Assembly: GCA_002480925.1 (NCBI GenBank) | Contig: DLDA01000017.1 | Span: forward strand, 40,998-104,997 | Direction: 5' to 3' | Length of the DNA: 64,000 nt | From: Lachnospiraceae bacterium UBA7784 | GTDB lineage: Bacteria; Bacillota; Clostridia; Lachnospirales; Lachnospiraceae | Shown: positions 33,345-42,678 of the stretch, piece by piece | How the letters are laid out: the number at the start of each line of letters is the position of its first letter | How positions within the stretch are numbered: position 1 is the stretch's first letter | Notes under the pieces: generated by a model | Told to the model about the DNA's origin: nothing | What the model saw: only the letters and a program-made list of their open reading frames with translations | Database searches by the model: none | Program-made: the position numbers and the translations under genes

Positions 33345-36026
33345 ATGGGTGAGAAAAAGGGCTCGGAATTCAACAAGGTATTCAGCTCCTGGGATATCCT
33401 GGTAATAGCCTTCGGAGCAATGATAGGCTGGGGCTGGGTAGTGCAGTCAGGAGACTGGATCGAAAAGGCCGGAGTGATCGGAGCAATGCTGGGATTTGTA
33501 CTGGGCGGCGTGATGATCTTTTTCATAGGACTTACATATGCAGAGCTCACACCGGCCATGCCTGAGTGCGGTGGAGAGCATGTATTTTCGATGAGGGCAA
33601 TGGGACCCTACGGATCCTTCATCTGCACCTGGGCCATAATACTAGGCTATGTAAGCGTTGTATGCTTTGAGGCCTGTGCGTTCCCAACTATCATATCCTA
33701 TCTGTGGCCGGGCTTTTTGAAGGGCTATATGTATACTGTCGCCGGCTTTAGGATCTATGCGTCATGGGTAGCTGTAGCAGTGGTCTTTGCCTTTATCATA
33801 ACGATAATAAACCTGATGGGAGCAAAGACAGCGGCTATCCTTCAGACCATACTTACTGTAGCTATAGGAGCTGCCGGAATAGCTCTTGTCGTCGCCTCTC
33901 TCTTTTCAGGCGCCCCGTCAAACTTAAGCGGTCAGGTATTTGAGGGGAGCAGCCAGTCAGGTATTCTTTCGAATATCATAAGGGTGGCAGCGGTAAGTCC
34001 TTTCTTTTTCATTGGCTTTGATGTGATCCCACAGGCAGCTGAGGAGATAAATGTTCCCCTAAAAAAGATAGGAAAGATCCTGCTCCTTTCCATTGTCCTG
34101 GCCATTTCCTTCTATGCCCTGGTGATCTTTGCAGTTGGATATGTAATGGATAGTGGATCTATTGCCGATTCATATCAGGCATCAGGACTTGTAACAGCAG
34201 ACGCAATGGCAAAGGCTTTCCACAGCGAGGCAATGTCAAAGGTTATAATAATAGCAGGAATGTGTGGAATAGTAACCAGCTGGAATTCCTTCATGCTCGG
34301 AGGAAGCCGTGCCATCTATTCCATGGCTGAATCCTATATGGTGCCTCGTGCGTTCAAGAAGCTTAGCAAAAAGCACAAGACACCTACAACAGCTGTATGG
34401 CTTATAGGAATCCTTAGCATGCTGGCCCCCTTTGCAGGAAGAAAGATGCTTGTATGGGTATCTGATGCAGGAAACTTTGGCTGTGTCCTGGCCTACTTCA
34501 TGGTAAGCCTTTCCTTCCTTATATTAAGGAAGAAGGAACCGGATATGCCTCGCCCATACAAGGTAAGATTCGGTAAGGTAGCCGGCGCCCTGGCCGTCAT
34601 AATGTCAGGACTAATGCTTATTTTATACATACTTCCCTCGTCAGGAGCGGCTCTTATGCCTCAGGAAGGGGGAATAGCGGGAGGCTGGTTTATAGTCGGG
34701 ATCTTCTTCGTGATAGGCTGCAAGGCCAGATACAAGGACAAGTTCGGCTACTATGCTCCTCTCGATGTTATGATGGCCGGCTCTAAGACCTCTTCAGAGG
34801 AAAAGACACAGACAGGCGAGGGTACAGCTGTAATAAGCGTTGAAAGGGCTCTTGAAAAGGAAGAGGCTCTTTCTGATCAGATACCTGTAATGGCCCCTGA
34901 GTTTTCCTATTTCCTTCCGGTAAATATAAATTTCGGCCCGGGAAAGGTGGCTCTTGCCGGAAAGATTGCAAGAGCCTATGGAAAAAAGGCCCTTATAGTA
35001 ACAGGAGGTTCGAGTGCCAGAAAGTCAGGCCTGCTTGATCGCGTAAAGGGTCTTATGGAAGCAGAGGGAATGACCTGCGAGATCTTCGATAAGGTTACTC
35101 CTAATCCTCTTACGACCACAGCAATGGAGGGAGCCTCACTTGCAAGGTCACTTTCCGCTGAGCTTGTTGTGGCAGTTGGTGGAGGAAGCGTGATGGATGC
35201 CGCAAAGGGAATAGCCTTTATGGCAAAAAACGATGGTGATATCTCTGATTATATATTTGGAAGAAAGACAGGAGATATGGCTCTTCCTCTGGTGCTTATC
35301 CCTACCACCTGCGGAACAGGATCGGAGGGAAATGGATTTGCAGTCCTTACAGATCCGGCTACAGCAGACAAGAAGTCGCTTAGGAGTACAGCTATAGTCG
35401 CAAAGGCATCTGTCGTCGATCCTCTTGTGATGAAGACAATGCCTAAAGGAGTGCTTGCCTCTGTTGGCTTCGACGCTCTCTGTCACTGTATAGAGGCCTA
35501 TACGGCAAGGAAGGCCCAGCCGCTTACTGATGCTTTATGCCTCTATGCCATCCCTCTTATAGCCGAAAATCTGGTAAAGCTCTACAGAGGAGAGGAAAGC
35601 GATGAGGCCTGGGAGGCTGTGACTCTTGCAGCTACATTCGGAGGAATGGTGATAAATACAGCCGGTGTCACATTAGCTCACGGAATGGAGCATCCTGTAA
35701 GCGGAAAGGTAGATGCAGTGCACGGCAGAGGACTTGCAGCTATCACTCCGGCAGTAATAGAAGCGGAATACAGATATAACAGAGTGAAGTTCGGACGTAT
35801 TGCCCGTATACTCGGAGGATTTACCGCAGAGGACTGTGCCGGAAGGATAAGAGTCCTTCTGTCACAGCTTGACATGAATATCACTCTTTCTGATCTTGGT
35901 ATCGGAGAAGAGGATATAGACTGGCTGGCCGAAAACTGCTGTAAGGTATCGGCAGGAAATATAGATAATACCCCGGGCTCATATACTAAGGAATCAATAG
36001 CTGATCTTTACAGAGCTTGTATGTGA
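33345..36026 (+). CDS. Amino acid permease fused to iron-containing alcohol dehydrogenase
   Basis: One uninterrupted frame of 893 residues, start at ATG 33345 behind AAAGGAG. Residues about 1-470 are a 12-helix APC-superfamily permease (FGAMIGWGWV, GGEHVFSMRAMGPYGSF, SRAIYSMAES). A hydrophilic linker at about 470-520 (SSEEKTQTGEG) leads to a full-length group III iron alcohol dehydrogenase: NFGPGK, GGGSVMDAAK, LIPTTCGTGSE, and metal ligands in VVDPL, DALCHCIEAY, AHGMEH and VHGRG. The dehydrogenase would lie in the cytosol. It could import an amino acid or amine and reduce the aldehyde formed from it. I see no stop or frameshift; the order is unusual. Confidence 0.9.
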   Translation: MGEKKGSEFNKVFSSWDILVIAFGAMIGWGWVVQSGDWIEKAGVIGAMLGFVLGGVMIFFIGLTYAELTPAMPECGGEHVFSMRAMGPYGSFICTWAIILGYVSVVCFEACAFPTIISYLWPGFLKGYMYTVAGFRIYASWVAVAVVFAFIITIINLMGAKTAAILQTILTVAIGAAGIALVVASLFSGAPSNLSGQVFEGSSQSGILSNIIRVAAVSPFFFIGFDVIPQAAEEINVPLKKIGKILLLSIVLAISFYALVIFAVGYVMDSGSIADSYQASGLVTADAMAKAFHSEAMSKVIIIAGMCGIVTSWNSFMLGGSRAIYSMAESYMVPRAFKKLSKKHKTPTTAVWLIGILSMLAPFAGRKMLVWVSDAGNFGCVLAYFMVSLSFLILRKKEPDMPRPYKVRFGKVAGALAVIMSGLMLILYILPSSGAALMPQEGGIAGGWFIVGIFFVIGCKARYKDKFGYYAPLDVMMAGSKTSSEEKTQTGEGTAVISVERALEKEEALSDQIPVMAPEFSYFLPVNINFGPGKVALAGKIARAYGKKALIVTGGSSARKSGLLDRVKGLMEAEGMTCEIFDKVTPNPLTTTAMEGASLARSLSAELVVAVGGGSVMDAAKGIAFMAKNDGDISDYIFGRKTGDMALPLVLIPTTCGTGSEGNGFAVLTDPATADKKSLRSTAIVAKASVVDPLVMKTMPKGVLASVGFDALCHCIEAYTARKAQPLTDALCLYAIPLIAENLVKLYRGEESDEAWEAVTLAATFGGMVINTAGVTLAHGMEHPVSGKVDAVHGRGLAAITPAVIEAEYRYNRVKFGRIARILGGFTAEDCAGRIRVLLSQLDMNITLSDLGIGEEDIDWLAENCCKVSAGNIDNTPGSYTKESIADLYRACM

Positions 36027-36067
36027 TAATTGAAATAGGAATCAACCTAAAAGGAAGGAGAAACACT

Positions 36068-36397
36068 ATGGCAGGAAGGATTAAGACGCATCCGATCCTT
36101 GGCGCCCAGAACGAGGGCAAGAGGGTGGTTACATTCACCTACGATGGGAAGGAGATGCAGGGATACGAGGGTGAGCCTATTGCGGCCGCCCTCAAGGCAA
36201 ACGGAGTCATGGTTCACAGATATACTATGAAGCAGCACAAGCCAAGAGGTATCTTCTGCGCGATCGGCAGATGCACAGACTGTGTGATGGTAGTGGATGG
36301 TGAGCCTAATGTAAGGACCTGCATGACACCGCTTGCCGAGGGCATGGATGTACGTACCCAGTACGGAGTCAGCGATAAACCATTTGACAGACAGTGA
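36068..36397 (+). CDS. (2Fe-2S)-binding protein, small subunit of an HcnA/SoxA-like oxidoreductase
   Basis: A 109-residue protein, start at ATG 36068 behind AAGGAAGGAG. The ferredoxin-type cysteines are in FCAIGRCTDCVMVVDGEPNVRTC, the pattern of the N-terminal [2Fe-2S] domain of HcnA, opine oxidase and heterotetrameric sarcosine oxidase alpha. It therefore probably passes electrons within the complex encoded by the next three genes. AIAAALKANGVMVH is the conserved stretch before the cluster in this group. Confidence 0.88.
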   Translation: MAGRIKTHPILGAQNEGKRVVTFTYDGKEMQGYEGEPIAAALKANGVMVHRYTMKQHKPRGIFCAIGRCTDCVMVVDGEPNVRTCMTPLAEGMDVRTQYGVSDKPFDRQ

Positions 36398-36417
36398 TAA
36401 GTCCGGAGGAAAAGTAG

Positions 36418-38004
36418 ATGAAAATAGAAAGATTTGATCTGATAATAGTTGGCGCCGGTCCTTCTGGACTTTCAGCAGCCATAGAGGCCGCAAAGCGCGG
36501 TATGAATGTAGTCGTATTTGATGAGAATGCACGTCCGGGCGGACAGCTTTTCAAGCAGATACATAAGTTTTTTGGATCTAAGGAGCACAAGGCAAAGATC
36601 AGAGGCTTCCATATCGGAGAGCAGCTTCTTAAGGAGGCAAACGAGGCAGGAGTAAAGGTCGAGCTGAACGCAACGGTCATAGGCCTCTATCAGGACAGGG
36701 AAGTAGTTGTAAGGATGGGTGATGAGGTCCATCATTTCAAGGGCGATGCGGTGATCATTGCTACAGGAGCAGCAGAGAACATGGTCCTCTTCGATGGCTG
36801 GAATCTTCCGGGAGTCATGGGTGCAGGAGCAGCACAGACTCTTATGAATCTCTACGGAGTAAAGCCAGGGGACAGGATCCTCATGCTTGGATCTGGAAAT
36901 GTTGGTCTTGTCGTATCATTCCAGCTGATCCAGTGCGGATGCGATGTGGTCGCTCTTGTAGATGCGGCTCCAAAGATAGGAGGCTACGGAGTGCATGCTG
37001 CAAAGGTAGCACGTACAGGAGTTCCGTTCTACCTTTCACATACTATAAAAAAGGTCGAGGGAGATGATCATGTAACAGGCGTGACTATCGGTCAGGTTGA
37101 TGACCATTTCCAGTTCATAGAGGGAAGCGACAAGCATTTTGATGTGGACACTGTCTGCGTGGCAGTCGGTCTTTCTCCTATGTCGCAGCTTCTGAAGATG
37201 GCAGGCTGCAGGATGGAGGATAATCCTAAGCGCGGCGGTCAGGTGCCTGTAGTCGGAGAATACGGCGAGACATCTGTTCCGGGTATCTTCTCAGCCGGTG
37301 ATGTATCCGGTATTGAGGAGGCATCCTCAGCCATGATCGAGGGGCGTATGTCAGGAGTCGTAGCCGCTGAATACCTGGGCTATATGACTGCAGAGGAAAA
37401 GGATGCTGAGCTGGAAAAGCTTGAAGCCTCGCTTGACTCCCTGCGTCAGGGAATGTTTGCTCCAAAGAACAGAGGAAAGAATATTACAGAGACTGAGGAG
37501 GGAATAGATATTTCCACAAATCTACTGAAAAAGGGTTATGTGGCAGATGACGAGATAGAGAGATTCCCTGGAGTAGTCCATAAGGCCGGCCTTCATCCGG
37601 TGCTTGAATGCACCCAGAACATCCCATGCAACCCTTGTCAGGACGCATGTACGAGGGGCTGCATTTCCATAGGGGATAATATCACATCCCTCCCTATTTC
37701 TGTGACTGACAGCACCTGTGTAAACTGTGGTATGTGCGTGGCCTCCTGCCCTGGACAGGCTATCTTCCTTGTAAATGAGGACGCTGGAGACGGCAGTGCC
37801 ACTATCACTCTTCCTTATGAGTTTATGCCTCTGCCCGACACAGGATCAAAGGGAAAGGCTCTCGGAAGGGACGGCTCTGTGGTCTGCGACGCTGAGGTGG
37901 TACAGGTCAGATCAGGTAAGGCATTCGACGGGACCAGTCTTCTTACTATAAAGGTTCCTAAGGAATATGCGATGAAGGCAAGATTTTTCAAGGCAGCAGT
38001 ATAA
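36418..38004 (+). CDS. FAD/NAD(P)-dependent oxidoreductase with 4Fe-4S domain
   Basis: A 528-residue flavoprotein. The FAD loop IVGAGPSGLSAAIEAA is near residue 12, the second dinucleotide loop is MLGSGNVGLVVSF near 159, and SAGDVSGIEEASSA is the FAD-site GD motif. After residue 395 come two cysteine groups: ECTQNIPCNPCQDACTRGC, and a classical CVNCGMCVASCPG near 436-447 that should bind a [4Fe-4S] cluster. It resembles HcnB/OoxA-type subunits with an added ferredoxin module, suited to handing electrons to ferredoxin or NAD in an anaerobe rather than to oxygen. Confidence 0.88.
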   Translation: MKIERFDLIIVGAGPSGLSAAIEAAKRGMNVVVFDENARPGGQLFKQIHKFFGSKEHKAKIRGFHIGEQLLKEANEAGVKVELNATVIGLYQDREVVVRMGDEVHHFKGDAVIIATGAAENMVLFDGWNLPGVMGAGAAQTLMNLYGVKPGDRILMLGSGNVGLVVSFQLIQCGCDVVALVDAAPKIGGYGVHAAKVARTGVPFYLSHTIKKVEGDDHVTGVTIGQVDDHFQFIEGSDKHFDVDTVCVAVGLSPMSQLLKMAGCRMEDNPKRGGQVPVVGEYGETSVPGIFSAGDVSGIEEASSAMIEGRMSGVVAAEYLGYMTAEEKDAELEKLEASLDSLRQGMFAPKNRGKNITETEEGIDISTNLLKKGYVADDEIERFPGVVHKAGLHPVLECTQNIPCNPCQDACTRGCISIGDNITSLPISVTDSTCVNCGMCVASCPGQAIFLVNEDAGDGSATITLPYEFMPLPDTGSKGKALGRDGSVVCDAEVVQVRSGKAFDGTSLLTIKVPKEYAMKARFFKAAV

Positions 38005-38023
38005 GCGCAAGGAGGAAGGAACA

Positions 38024-38356
38024 ATGAGTGAATTAAGCAACAGATCCAGAGATATAGGTGAATTCGTTCCTATGCCTGACGATGATATGATCGTCTGCCG
38101 CTGCGAGGAAGTCACCAAGGGCCAGATAAGAAAAGCCGTTCATGAGGGCCTGTGGACGATAGCTGAGATCAGGAGATACTTACGCTGCGGTATGGGACTC
38201 TGCCAGGGCCAGACCTGTGCAAAGCTGGTAAAGGGTATTGTCGCAAGAGAGCTTAAATGTTCTCCGACCCTATTAGAGCCTGCCAGCTCCAGAGCTCCTA
38301 TGAGACCTACTGAAATGCATGTATATGCGGATGAGACGGAGGATACAGATCTATGA
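38024..38356 (+). CDS. BFD-like (2Fe-2S)-binding protein
   Basis: A 110-residue protein with the bacterioferritin-associated ferredoxin-like signature: VCRCEEVTKGQIRKAV, then RCGMGLCQGQTC. These four cysteines bind a [2Fe-2S] cluster. In opine oxidases and related enzymes this module is fused to the alpha subunit; here it is a separate gene. ATG 38024 is preceded by AAGGAGGAA. Its stop overlaps the next gene by 4 bases. Confidence 0.87.
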   Translation: MSELSNRSRDIGEFVPMPDDDMIVCRCEEVTKGQIRKAVHEGLWTIAEIRRYLRCGMGLCQGQTCAKLVKGIVARELKCSPTLLEPASSRAPMRPTEMHVYADETEDTDL

Positions 38357-39486
38357 CAACATCAGACGTAATTATTATCGGCGCCGGAATCATAGGCAAT
38401 GCATGTGCCTACTATCTGGCTAAGAAGGGATACAAGGTAACTGTTCTGGAAAAATCCGATATCATCGGTGACGGCGGTTCGAGCCGCAACGGAGGCGGTG
38501 TCCGTCAGTCAGGCCGTGATCCAAGGGAACTTCCGCTCGCCATGTACGGGATCGAGCATCTCTGGCCGACTCTTTCCGAGGAGCTCGGTTACGATGTGGA
38601 ATATCACAAGAAGGGAAACCTTCGTCTGGGGAAGACGCAGGCTCATCTTGCTACATTAAAGAAGCTTGCGGACAGTGCCTCTGCCTGTGGACTTGATGTA
38701 AGGATGATAGATGGAGACGAGGTAAGAGAGATAAACCCTTACCTCTCTGAAGAGATCATAGGCGCAAGCTGGTGTCCGACAGATGGTCATGCCAACCCTC
38801 TTAAGGCTACGCTAGCCTATTATATGGCTGCCAGAAGGCTTGGTGTCACCTTTATCACCGGTGAGGATGTAAAGGAGATAAAGAAGATAAAGGGCAGGGC
38901 AAGACGTGTCATCACACAGACAGATAGCTATGAGGGAGATCACATAGTCCTTGCTGCTGGTATGGCATCCCGTGCCATAGCTGGAACTGTCGGGATTGAC
39001 ATCCCAATGGTGAGTAAGCTCATCGAGTGTCTTGTGACAGAGGCTGAGCCAAAGATGTTTGAACAGATGCTTGGAACCGCCGAGGCGGATTTCTACGGCC
39101 ACCAGACAGACCATGGTTCGTTCGTGATCGGCGGCTCCACGGGCTTCGAGCTCTATAAAAAGGATAACGGCACCCCTGTAAACTACAGCGATACTGTACC
39201 TTGCATCTGCCGCGGTATCATCAGATACATCCCTATGTTAAAGGATGCCAAGATAGTCAGAGCCTGGGCTGGCTGGTCAGACAACATGAAGGATGGAGTT
39301 CCTGTGATTGACACAGTAAGCGAGGTGCCTGGTCTCATTCTGGCCTGCGGCTTTACAGGCCATGGCTTCGGTATAGCTCCTGGCGTAGGAACTGTCGTCT
39401 CCGAGCTTATCGCCAAAGAGCCGACCTCCTGCGATATCTCAGGCCTGAAGTACGACCGCTTCTATGCGAAGGATATAAAGAAATAA
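38353..39486 (+). CDS. FAD-dependent amine/amino acid oxidoreductase (DAO family)
   Basis: A 377-residue DadA/glycine-oxidase-type flavoprotein. The FAD loop is IIGAGIIGNACAYYLAKKG at the N-terminus, SSRNGGGVRQSGRD matches the conserved region near the flavin in HcnC/SoxB, and GFTGHGFGIAPGVG is the C-terminal FAD motif. It is the catalytic subunit expected to oxidise an amine or imino acid to an imine, with electrons leaving through the iron-sulfur partners upstream. The exact substrate is unknown; a proline-like, opine or aromatic amine substrate would fit the family. It ends the block before a strong terminator. Confidence 0.88.
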   Translation: MTTSDVIIIGAGIIGNACAYYLAKKGYKVTVLEKSDIIGDGGSSRNGGGVRQSGRDPRELPLAMYGIEHLWPTLSEELGYDVEYHKKGNLRLGKTQAHLATLKKLADSASACGLDVRMIDGDEVREINPYLSEEIIGASWCPTDGHANPLKATLAYYMAARRLGVTFITGEDVKEIKKIKGRARRVITQTDSYEGDHIVLAAGMASRAIAGTVGIDIPMVSKLIECLVTEAEPKMFEQMLGTAEADFYGHQTDHGSFVIGGSTGFELYKKDNGTPVNYSDTVPCICRGIIRYIPMLKDAKIVRAWAGWSDNMKDGVPVIDTVSEVPGLILACGFTGHGFGIAPGVGTVVSELIAKEPTSCDISGLKYDRFYAKDIKK

Positions 39487-39510
39487 GCGCCAGATAGCTG
39501 ATAGAACGTA

Positions 39511-39545
39511 AAAACCGCAACCCCGGAATGGGGTTGCGGTTTTTT
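39511..39545 (+). terminator. Terminator of the oxidoreductase block
   Basis: A perfect 14-bp stem, AAAACCGCAACCCC against GGGGTTGCGGTTTT, with loop GGAAT and TTTTTT. Confidence 0.93.
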
Positions 39546-39580
39546 AGGGGTTAGGTGAGAGGTGAGAGGGGTTAGTGGAT
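39546..39580. repeat. Short G-rich direct repeats
   Basis: AGGGGTTAG occurs at 39546-39554 and 39567-39575 around two copies of GGTGAGAG. Resembles the GGTGTGAGG repeat near 16030. No function is apparent. Confidence 0.4.
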
Positions 39581-39625
39581 ATGGATTGATTTCAGATCCA
39601 ACAGAAGCTTAAATCATGTATCTGA

Positions 39626-39949
39626 TCTTTCTTCCGGCTGGTGAAAAATCATCTGAATAAGGGTGGAGTGATGGTCGTGAATATGAGAGGGCAGACAAGA
39701 GGTTCGCTTACAGATTATCTGACTGATACCATAAGGTCTGTCTTCCCTTATGTTTATACGTCTGATGTCACTGATACTACCAACAGGGAGCTTTTTGCGG
39801 GATCTGACAGTCATATGATAGAGAATCTCGATTCAAATATAAGCAGATTATCTGATCAGGATCTAAGACAGCTGATGACAGAGGTGTCTGTAGGGCCTGT
39901 CAAAAAATCCTTGCATATCGGAGTGATTGTGATAGAATATATAGGGTGA
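39626..39949 (+). pseudogene. Remnant of a spermidine-synthase-like gene (C-terminal end)
   Basis: The frame after a stop codon at 39623 reads SFFRLVKNHLNKGGVMVVNMRG, then LTDYLTDTIRSVFPYVYTSDVTDTTNRELFAG. This matches the C-terminal third of spermidine-synthase-like (fused MFS/spermidine synthase) proteins as I know them: the strand ending GGVMVVN, and the FPYVY and TNRELF blocks. No AdoMet-binding part is present, the only starts are internal GTG/ATG codons without ribosome sites, and the preceding 100 bases are simple repeats. It is best read as a truncated relic. The last residues carry the ppdK promoter. Confidence 0.65.
39911..39938 (+). promoter_or_regulatory. Promoter of ppdK
   Basis: TTGCAT at 39911-39916 and TAGAAT at 39933-39938, spacer 16. 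The 70-base leader after it is GC-rich with possible pairing (GACCGCACGGGGACC). GGAGGAA precedes the start. Confidence 0.6.
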
Positions 39950-40016
39950 CCGCACGGGGACCCATCTTGCGACCGGCGGGCACGTTTATCAATTCACATT
40001 TACAGGAGGAAATAAA

Positions 40017-42659
40017 ATGGCAAAGAAGTGGGTCTACAAGTTTGAAGAAGGCGGAGCAGATATGCGTAATCTTCTCGGCGGAAAAGGTTGTAACCTTGCT
40101 GAGATGACTCATTACCTGCATATGCCTATTCCACACGGCTTCACAATCACAACAGAAGCATGTACAGAGTACTACAATAACGGAAAGGGCCTTACAAAGG
40201 AGATCACAGATCAGATCGAGGAGAACCTTAAGTGGCTCGAGGAAGTAAACGGAAAGAAATTCGGTGATCCGGAGGATCCGCTTCTTGTGTCAGTTCGTTC
40301 AGGTGCCCGCGCATCAATGCCGGGAATGATGGATACCATCTTAAACCTCGGACTTAATGACGTCGCAGTCGAGGGCTTCGCAAAGAAGACTGGAAACCCT
40401 AGATTTGCCTATGATTCATATCGTCGTTTCATCCAGATGTATTCAGACGTAGTAATGGAGGTTTCCAAGTCTCTTTTCGAGAAGGAAATCGACGACGTAA
40501 AGGCTAAGAAGGGCATCAAGTATGATGTCGAGATGGATGTAGATGACTTAAAGGAGCTCGTAAAGAGATTCAAGAAGATCTACAAGGATGCTCTCGGAAA
40601 GGACTTCCCTCAGGAGCCACAGGATCAGCTGATGGGCGCCATCCTCGCTGTATTCCGTTCATGGGATAATCCACGTGCCATCGTTTACCGTCGTATGAAC
40701 GACATCCCTGGAGACTGGGGAACAGCTGTAAACGTACAGACAATGGTATTCGGAAACAAGGGTAACACATCAGGAACAGGCGTTGCATTCACACGTGACC
40801 CGGCTACAGGAGAGAAGGGAATCTTCGGTGAGTACCTCCTCAATGCACAGGGTGAGGACGTTGTTGCAGGTGTACGTACACCTCAGCCTATCTCTACTCT
40901 TGCAGATGCAATGCCAGACGTATACAAGCAGTTCATGGAGCTTGCTACAGGCCTTGAGAACCATTTCCACGACATGCAGGATATGGAGTTCACTATCGAG
41001 GAAGGAAAGCTTTACTTCCTTCAGACCCGTAATGGTAAGAGAACTGCTCAGGCAGCTATAAAGATCGCCTGCGACCTCGTAGACGAGGGACAGATCGATG
41101 AGAAGACAGCAGTTACACGTATCGAGGCAAAGAGCCTTGACCAGCTGCTTCACCCTGTATTCGATCCAGCAGCCTTAAAGAGCGCAAAGAAGATCGGCGC
41201 AGCTCTTCCTGCATCACCAGGTGCCGCAGCAGGTAAGGTAGTATTTACTGCTGAGGAGGCAAAGGCATTAGGAAAGGGAGGCAAGGGAGAGAGAGTCATC
41301 CTTGTCCGTCTTGAGACCTCACCTGAGGATATAGAGGGAATGAACGCTGCTCAGGGTATCCTTACAGTACGTGGAGGAATGACAAGCCACGCAGCCGTTG
41401 TTGCACGTGGAATGGGAACCTGCTGCGTATCAGGATGCTCAGATATCACAAATATCGATGAGGAGAAGAAGGAGTTTACACTCGCAGGAATTACCTTCCA
41501 TGAGGGAGACTACATCTCGCTCGATGGTTCTACAGGAAACATTTACCAGGGTGATGTAGCTACTAAGGAAGCTTCTGTAGCAGGAGACTTCGCTCGTGTA
41601 ATGGGATGGGCTGATAAATACAGAACACTTAAGGTTCGTACAAATGCAGATACCCCTCGTGATGCGAAGAAGGCTCGTGAGCTTGGAGCTCAGGGAATCG
41701 GCCTTTGCCGTACAGAGCATATGTTCTTCAGCGGCAACAGGATTGATGCATTCCGTGAGATGATCTGCTCAGACACAGTAGAAGAGAGAAAGGCCGCTCT
41801 TGCAAAGATCGAGCCATATCAGGAGGACGACTTCAAGCAGCTCTATGAGGCAATGGAAGGCGACCCTGTTACAATCAGATTCCTTGACCCACCTCTTCAT
41901 GAGTTCGTTCCTCAGACAGAGGAGGATATCAAGAAGCTTGCTGATTCTCAGGGCAAGAGTGTTCAGCAGATCAAGGACATCATCGCAGGACTCAAGGAGT
42001 TCAACCCAATGATGGGTCACAGAGGATGCCGTCTTGCTGTTACATATCCTGAGATCGCAGAGATGCAGACCACAGCAGTTATAAAGGCAGCTCTGTCTGT
42101 AAAGAAGGCTCATCCGGACTGGAACCTTGTTCCTGAGATCATGATCCCGCTCGTATGTGAGGAGAAGGAGCTTAAGTTCGTAAAGAAGACTGTCACAGAT
42201 ACAGCTGACAAGCTTATCGCAGAGGCAGGATCTGATATGAAGTATGAGGTAGGAACCATGATCGAGATCCCAAGAGCTGCTCTTACAGCTGATGAGATCG
42301 CAAAGGATGCTGAGTTCTTCTGCTTCGGAACCAATGACCTTACCCAGATGACATTCGGATTCTCCCGTGATGATGCTGGTAAGTTCCTTGATTCTTACTA
42401 TGAGAACAAGATCTTCGAGTCAGATCCGTTCGCTCGTCTTGATACAGACGGTGTCGGCAAGCTGATGAAGTTCGCAGTAGATAATGGTAAGAGGGTTCGC
42501 CCTTCACTCCATTGCGGAATCTGCGGAGAGCACGGTGGAGATCCTTCATCCATCGAGTTCTGCAATGAGATCGGACTTGACTATGTTTCATGCAGCCCGT
42601 TCCGTGTACCTATTGCTCGTCTTGCAGCAGCACAGGCAGCAATCACTCAGGCTAAATAA
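40017..42659 (+). CDS. ppdK: Pyruvate, phosphate dikinase
   Basis: An 880-residue enzyme interconverting pyruvate, ATP and phosphate with PEP, AMP and pyrophosphate. Visible parts in order: N-terminal nucleotide-binding domain (LLGGKGCNLAEMT), the central phosphohistidine domain with catalytic His in GGMTSHAAVVARGMGTCCVSG near residue 460, and the C-terminal PEP/pyruvate barrel with GLCRTEHMFF, IMIPLVCEEKE, FGTNDLTQM and the catalytic Cys in LHCGICGEHGGDP. Many anaerobes use it with PPi in glycolysis. Codon use (CGT, ATC, GGT) is strongly optimised. Its own promoter and terminator make it monocistronic. Confidence 0.97.
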   Translation: MAKKWVYKFEEGGADMRNLLGGKGCNLAEMTHYLHMPIPHGFTITTEACTEYYNNGKGLTKEITDQIEENLKWLEEVNGKKFGDPEDPLLVSVRSGARASMPGMMDTILNLGLNDVAVEGFAKKTGNPRFAYDSYRRFIQMYSDVVMEVSKSLFEKEIDDVKAKKGIKYDVEMDVDDLKELVKRFKKIYKDALGKDFPQEPQDQLMGAILAVFRSWDNPRAIVYRRMNDIPGDWGTAVNVQTMVFGNKGNTSGTGVAFTRDPATGEKGIFGEYLLNAQGEDVVAGVRTPQPISTLADAMPDVYKQFMELATGLENHFHDMQDMEFTIEEGKLYFLQTRNGKRTAQAAIKIACDLVDEGQIDEKTAVTRIEAKSLDQLLHPVFDPAALKSAKKIGAALPASPGAAAGKVVFTAEEAKALGKGGKGERVILVRLETSPEDIEGMNAAQGILTVRGGMTSHAAVVARGMGTCCVSGCSDITNIDEEKKEFTLAGITFHEGDYISLDGSTGNIYQGDVATKEASVAGDFARVMGWADKYRTLKVRTNADTPRDAKKARELGAQGIGLCRTEHMFFSGNRIDAFREMICSDTVEERKAALAKIEPYQEDDFKQLYEAMEGDPVTIRFLDPPLHEFVPQTEEDIKKLADSQGKSVQQIKDIIAGLKEFNPMMGHRGCRLAVTYPEIAEMQTTAVIKAALSVKKAHPDWNLVPEIMIPLVCEEKELKFVKKTVTDTADKLIAEAGSDMKYEVGTMIEIPRAALTADEIAKDAEFFCFGTNDLTQMTFGFSRDDAGKFLDSYYENKIFESDPFARLDTDGVGKLMKFAVDNGKRVRPSLHCGICGEHGGDPSSIEFCNEIGLDYVSCSPFRVPIARLAAAQAAITQAK

Positions 42660-42678
42660 AGGCAGGATTATAGAGGGG

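Noticed and set aside
40770..42113. Several long antisense frames inside ppdK
   Set aside because: They are shadows of a gene with strong codon bias; the protein sequences are Leu/Ser/Cys-rich and match no fold, and ppdK is complete in the other frame.
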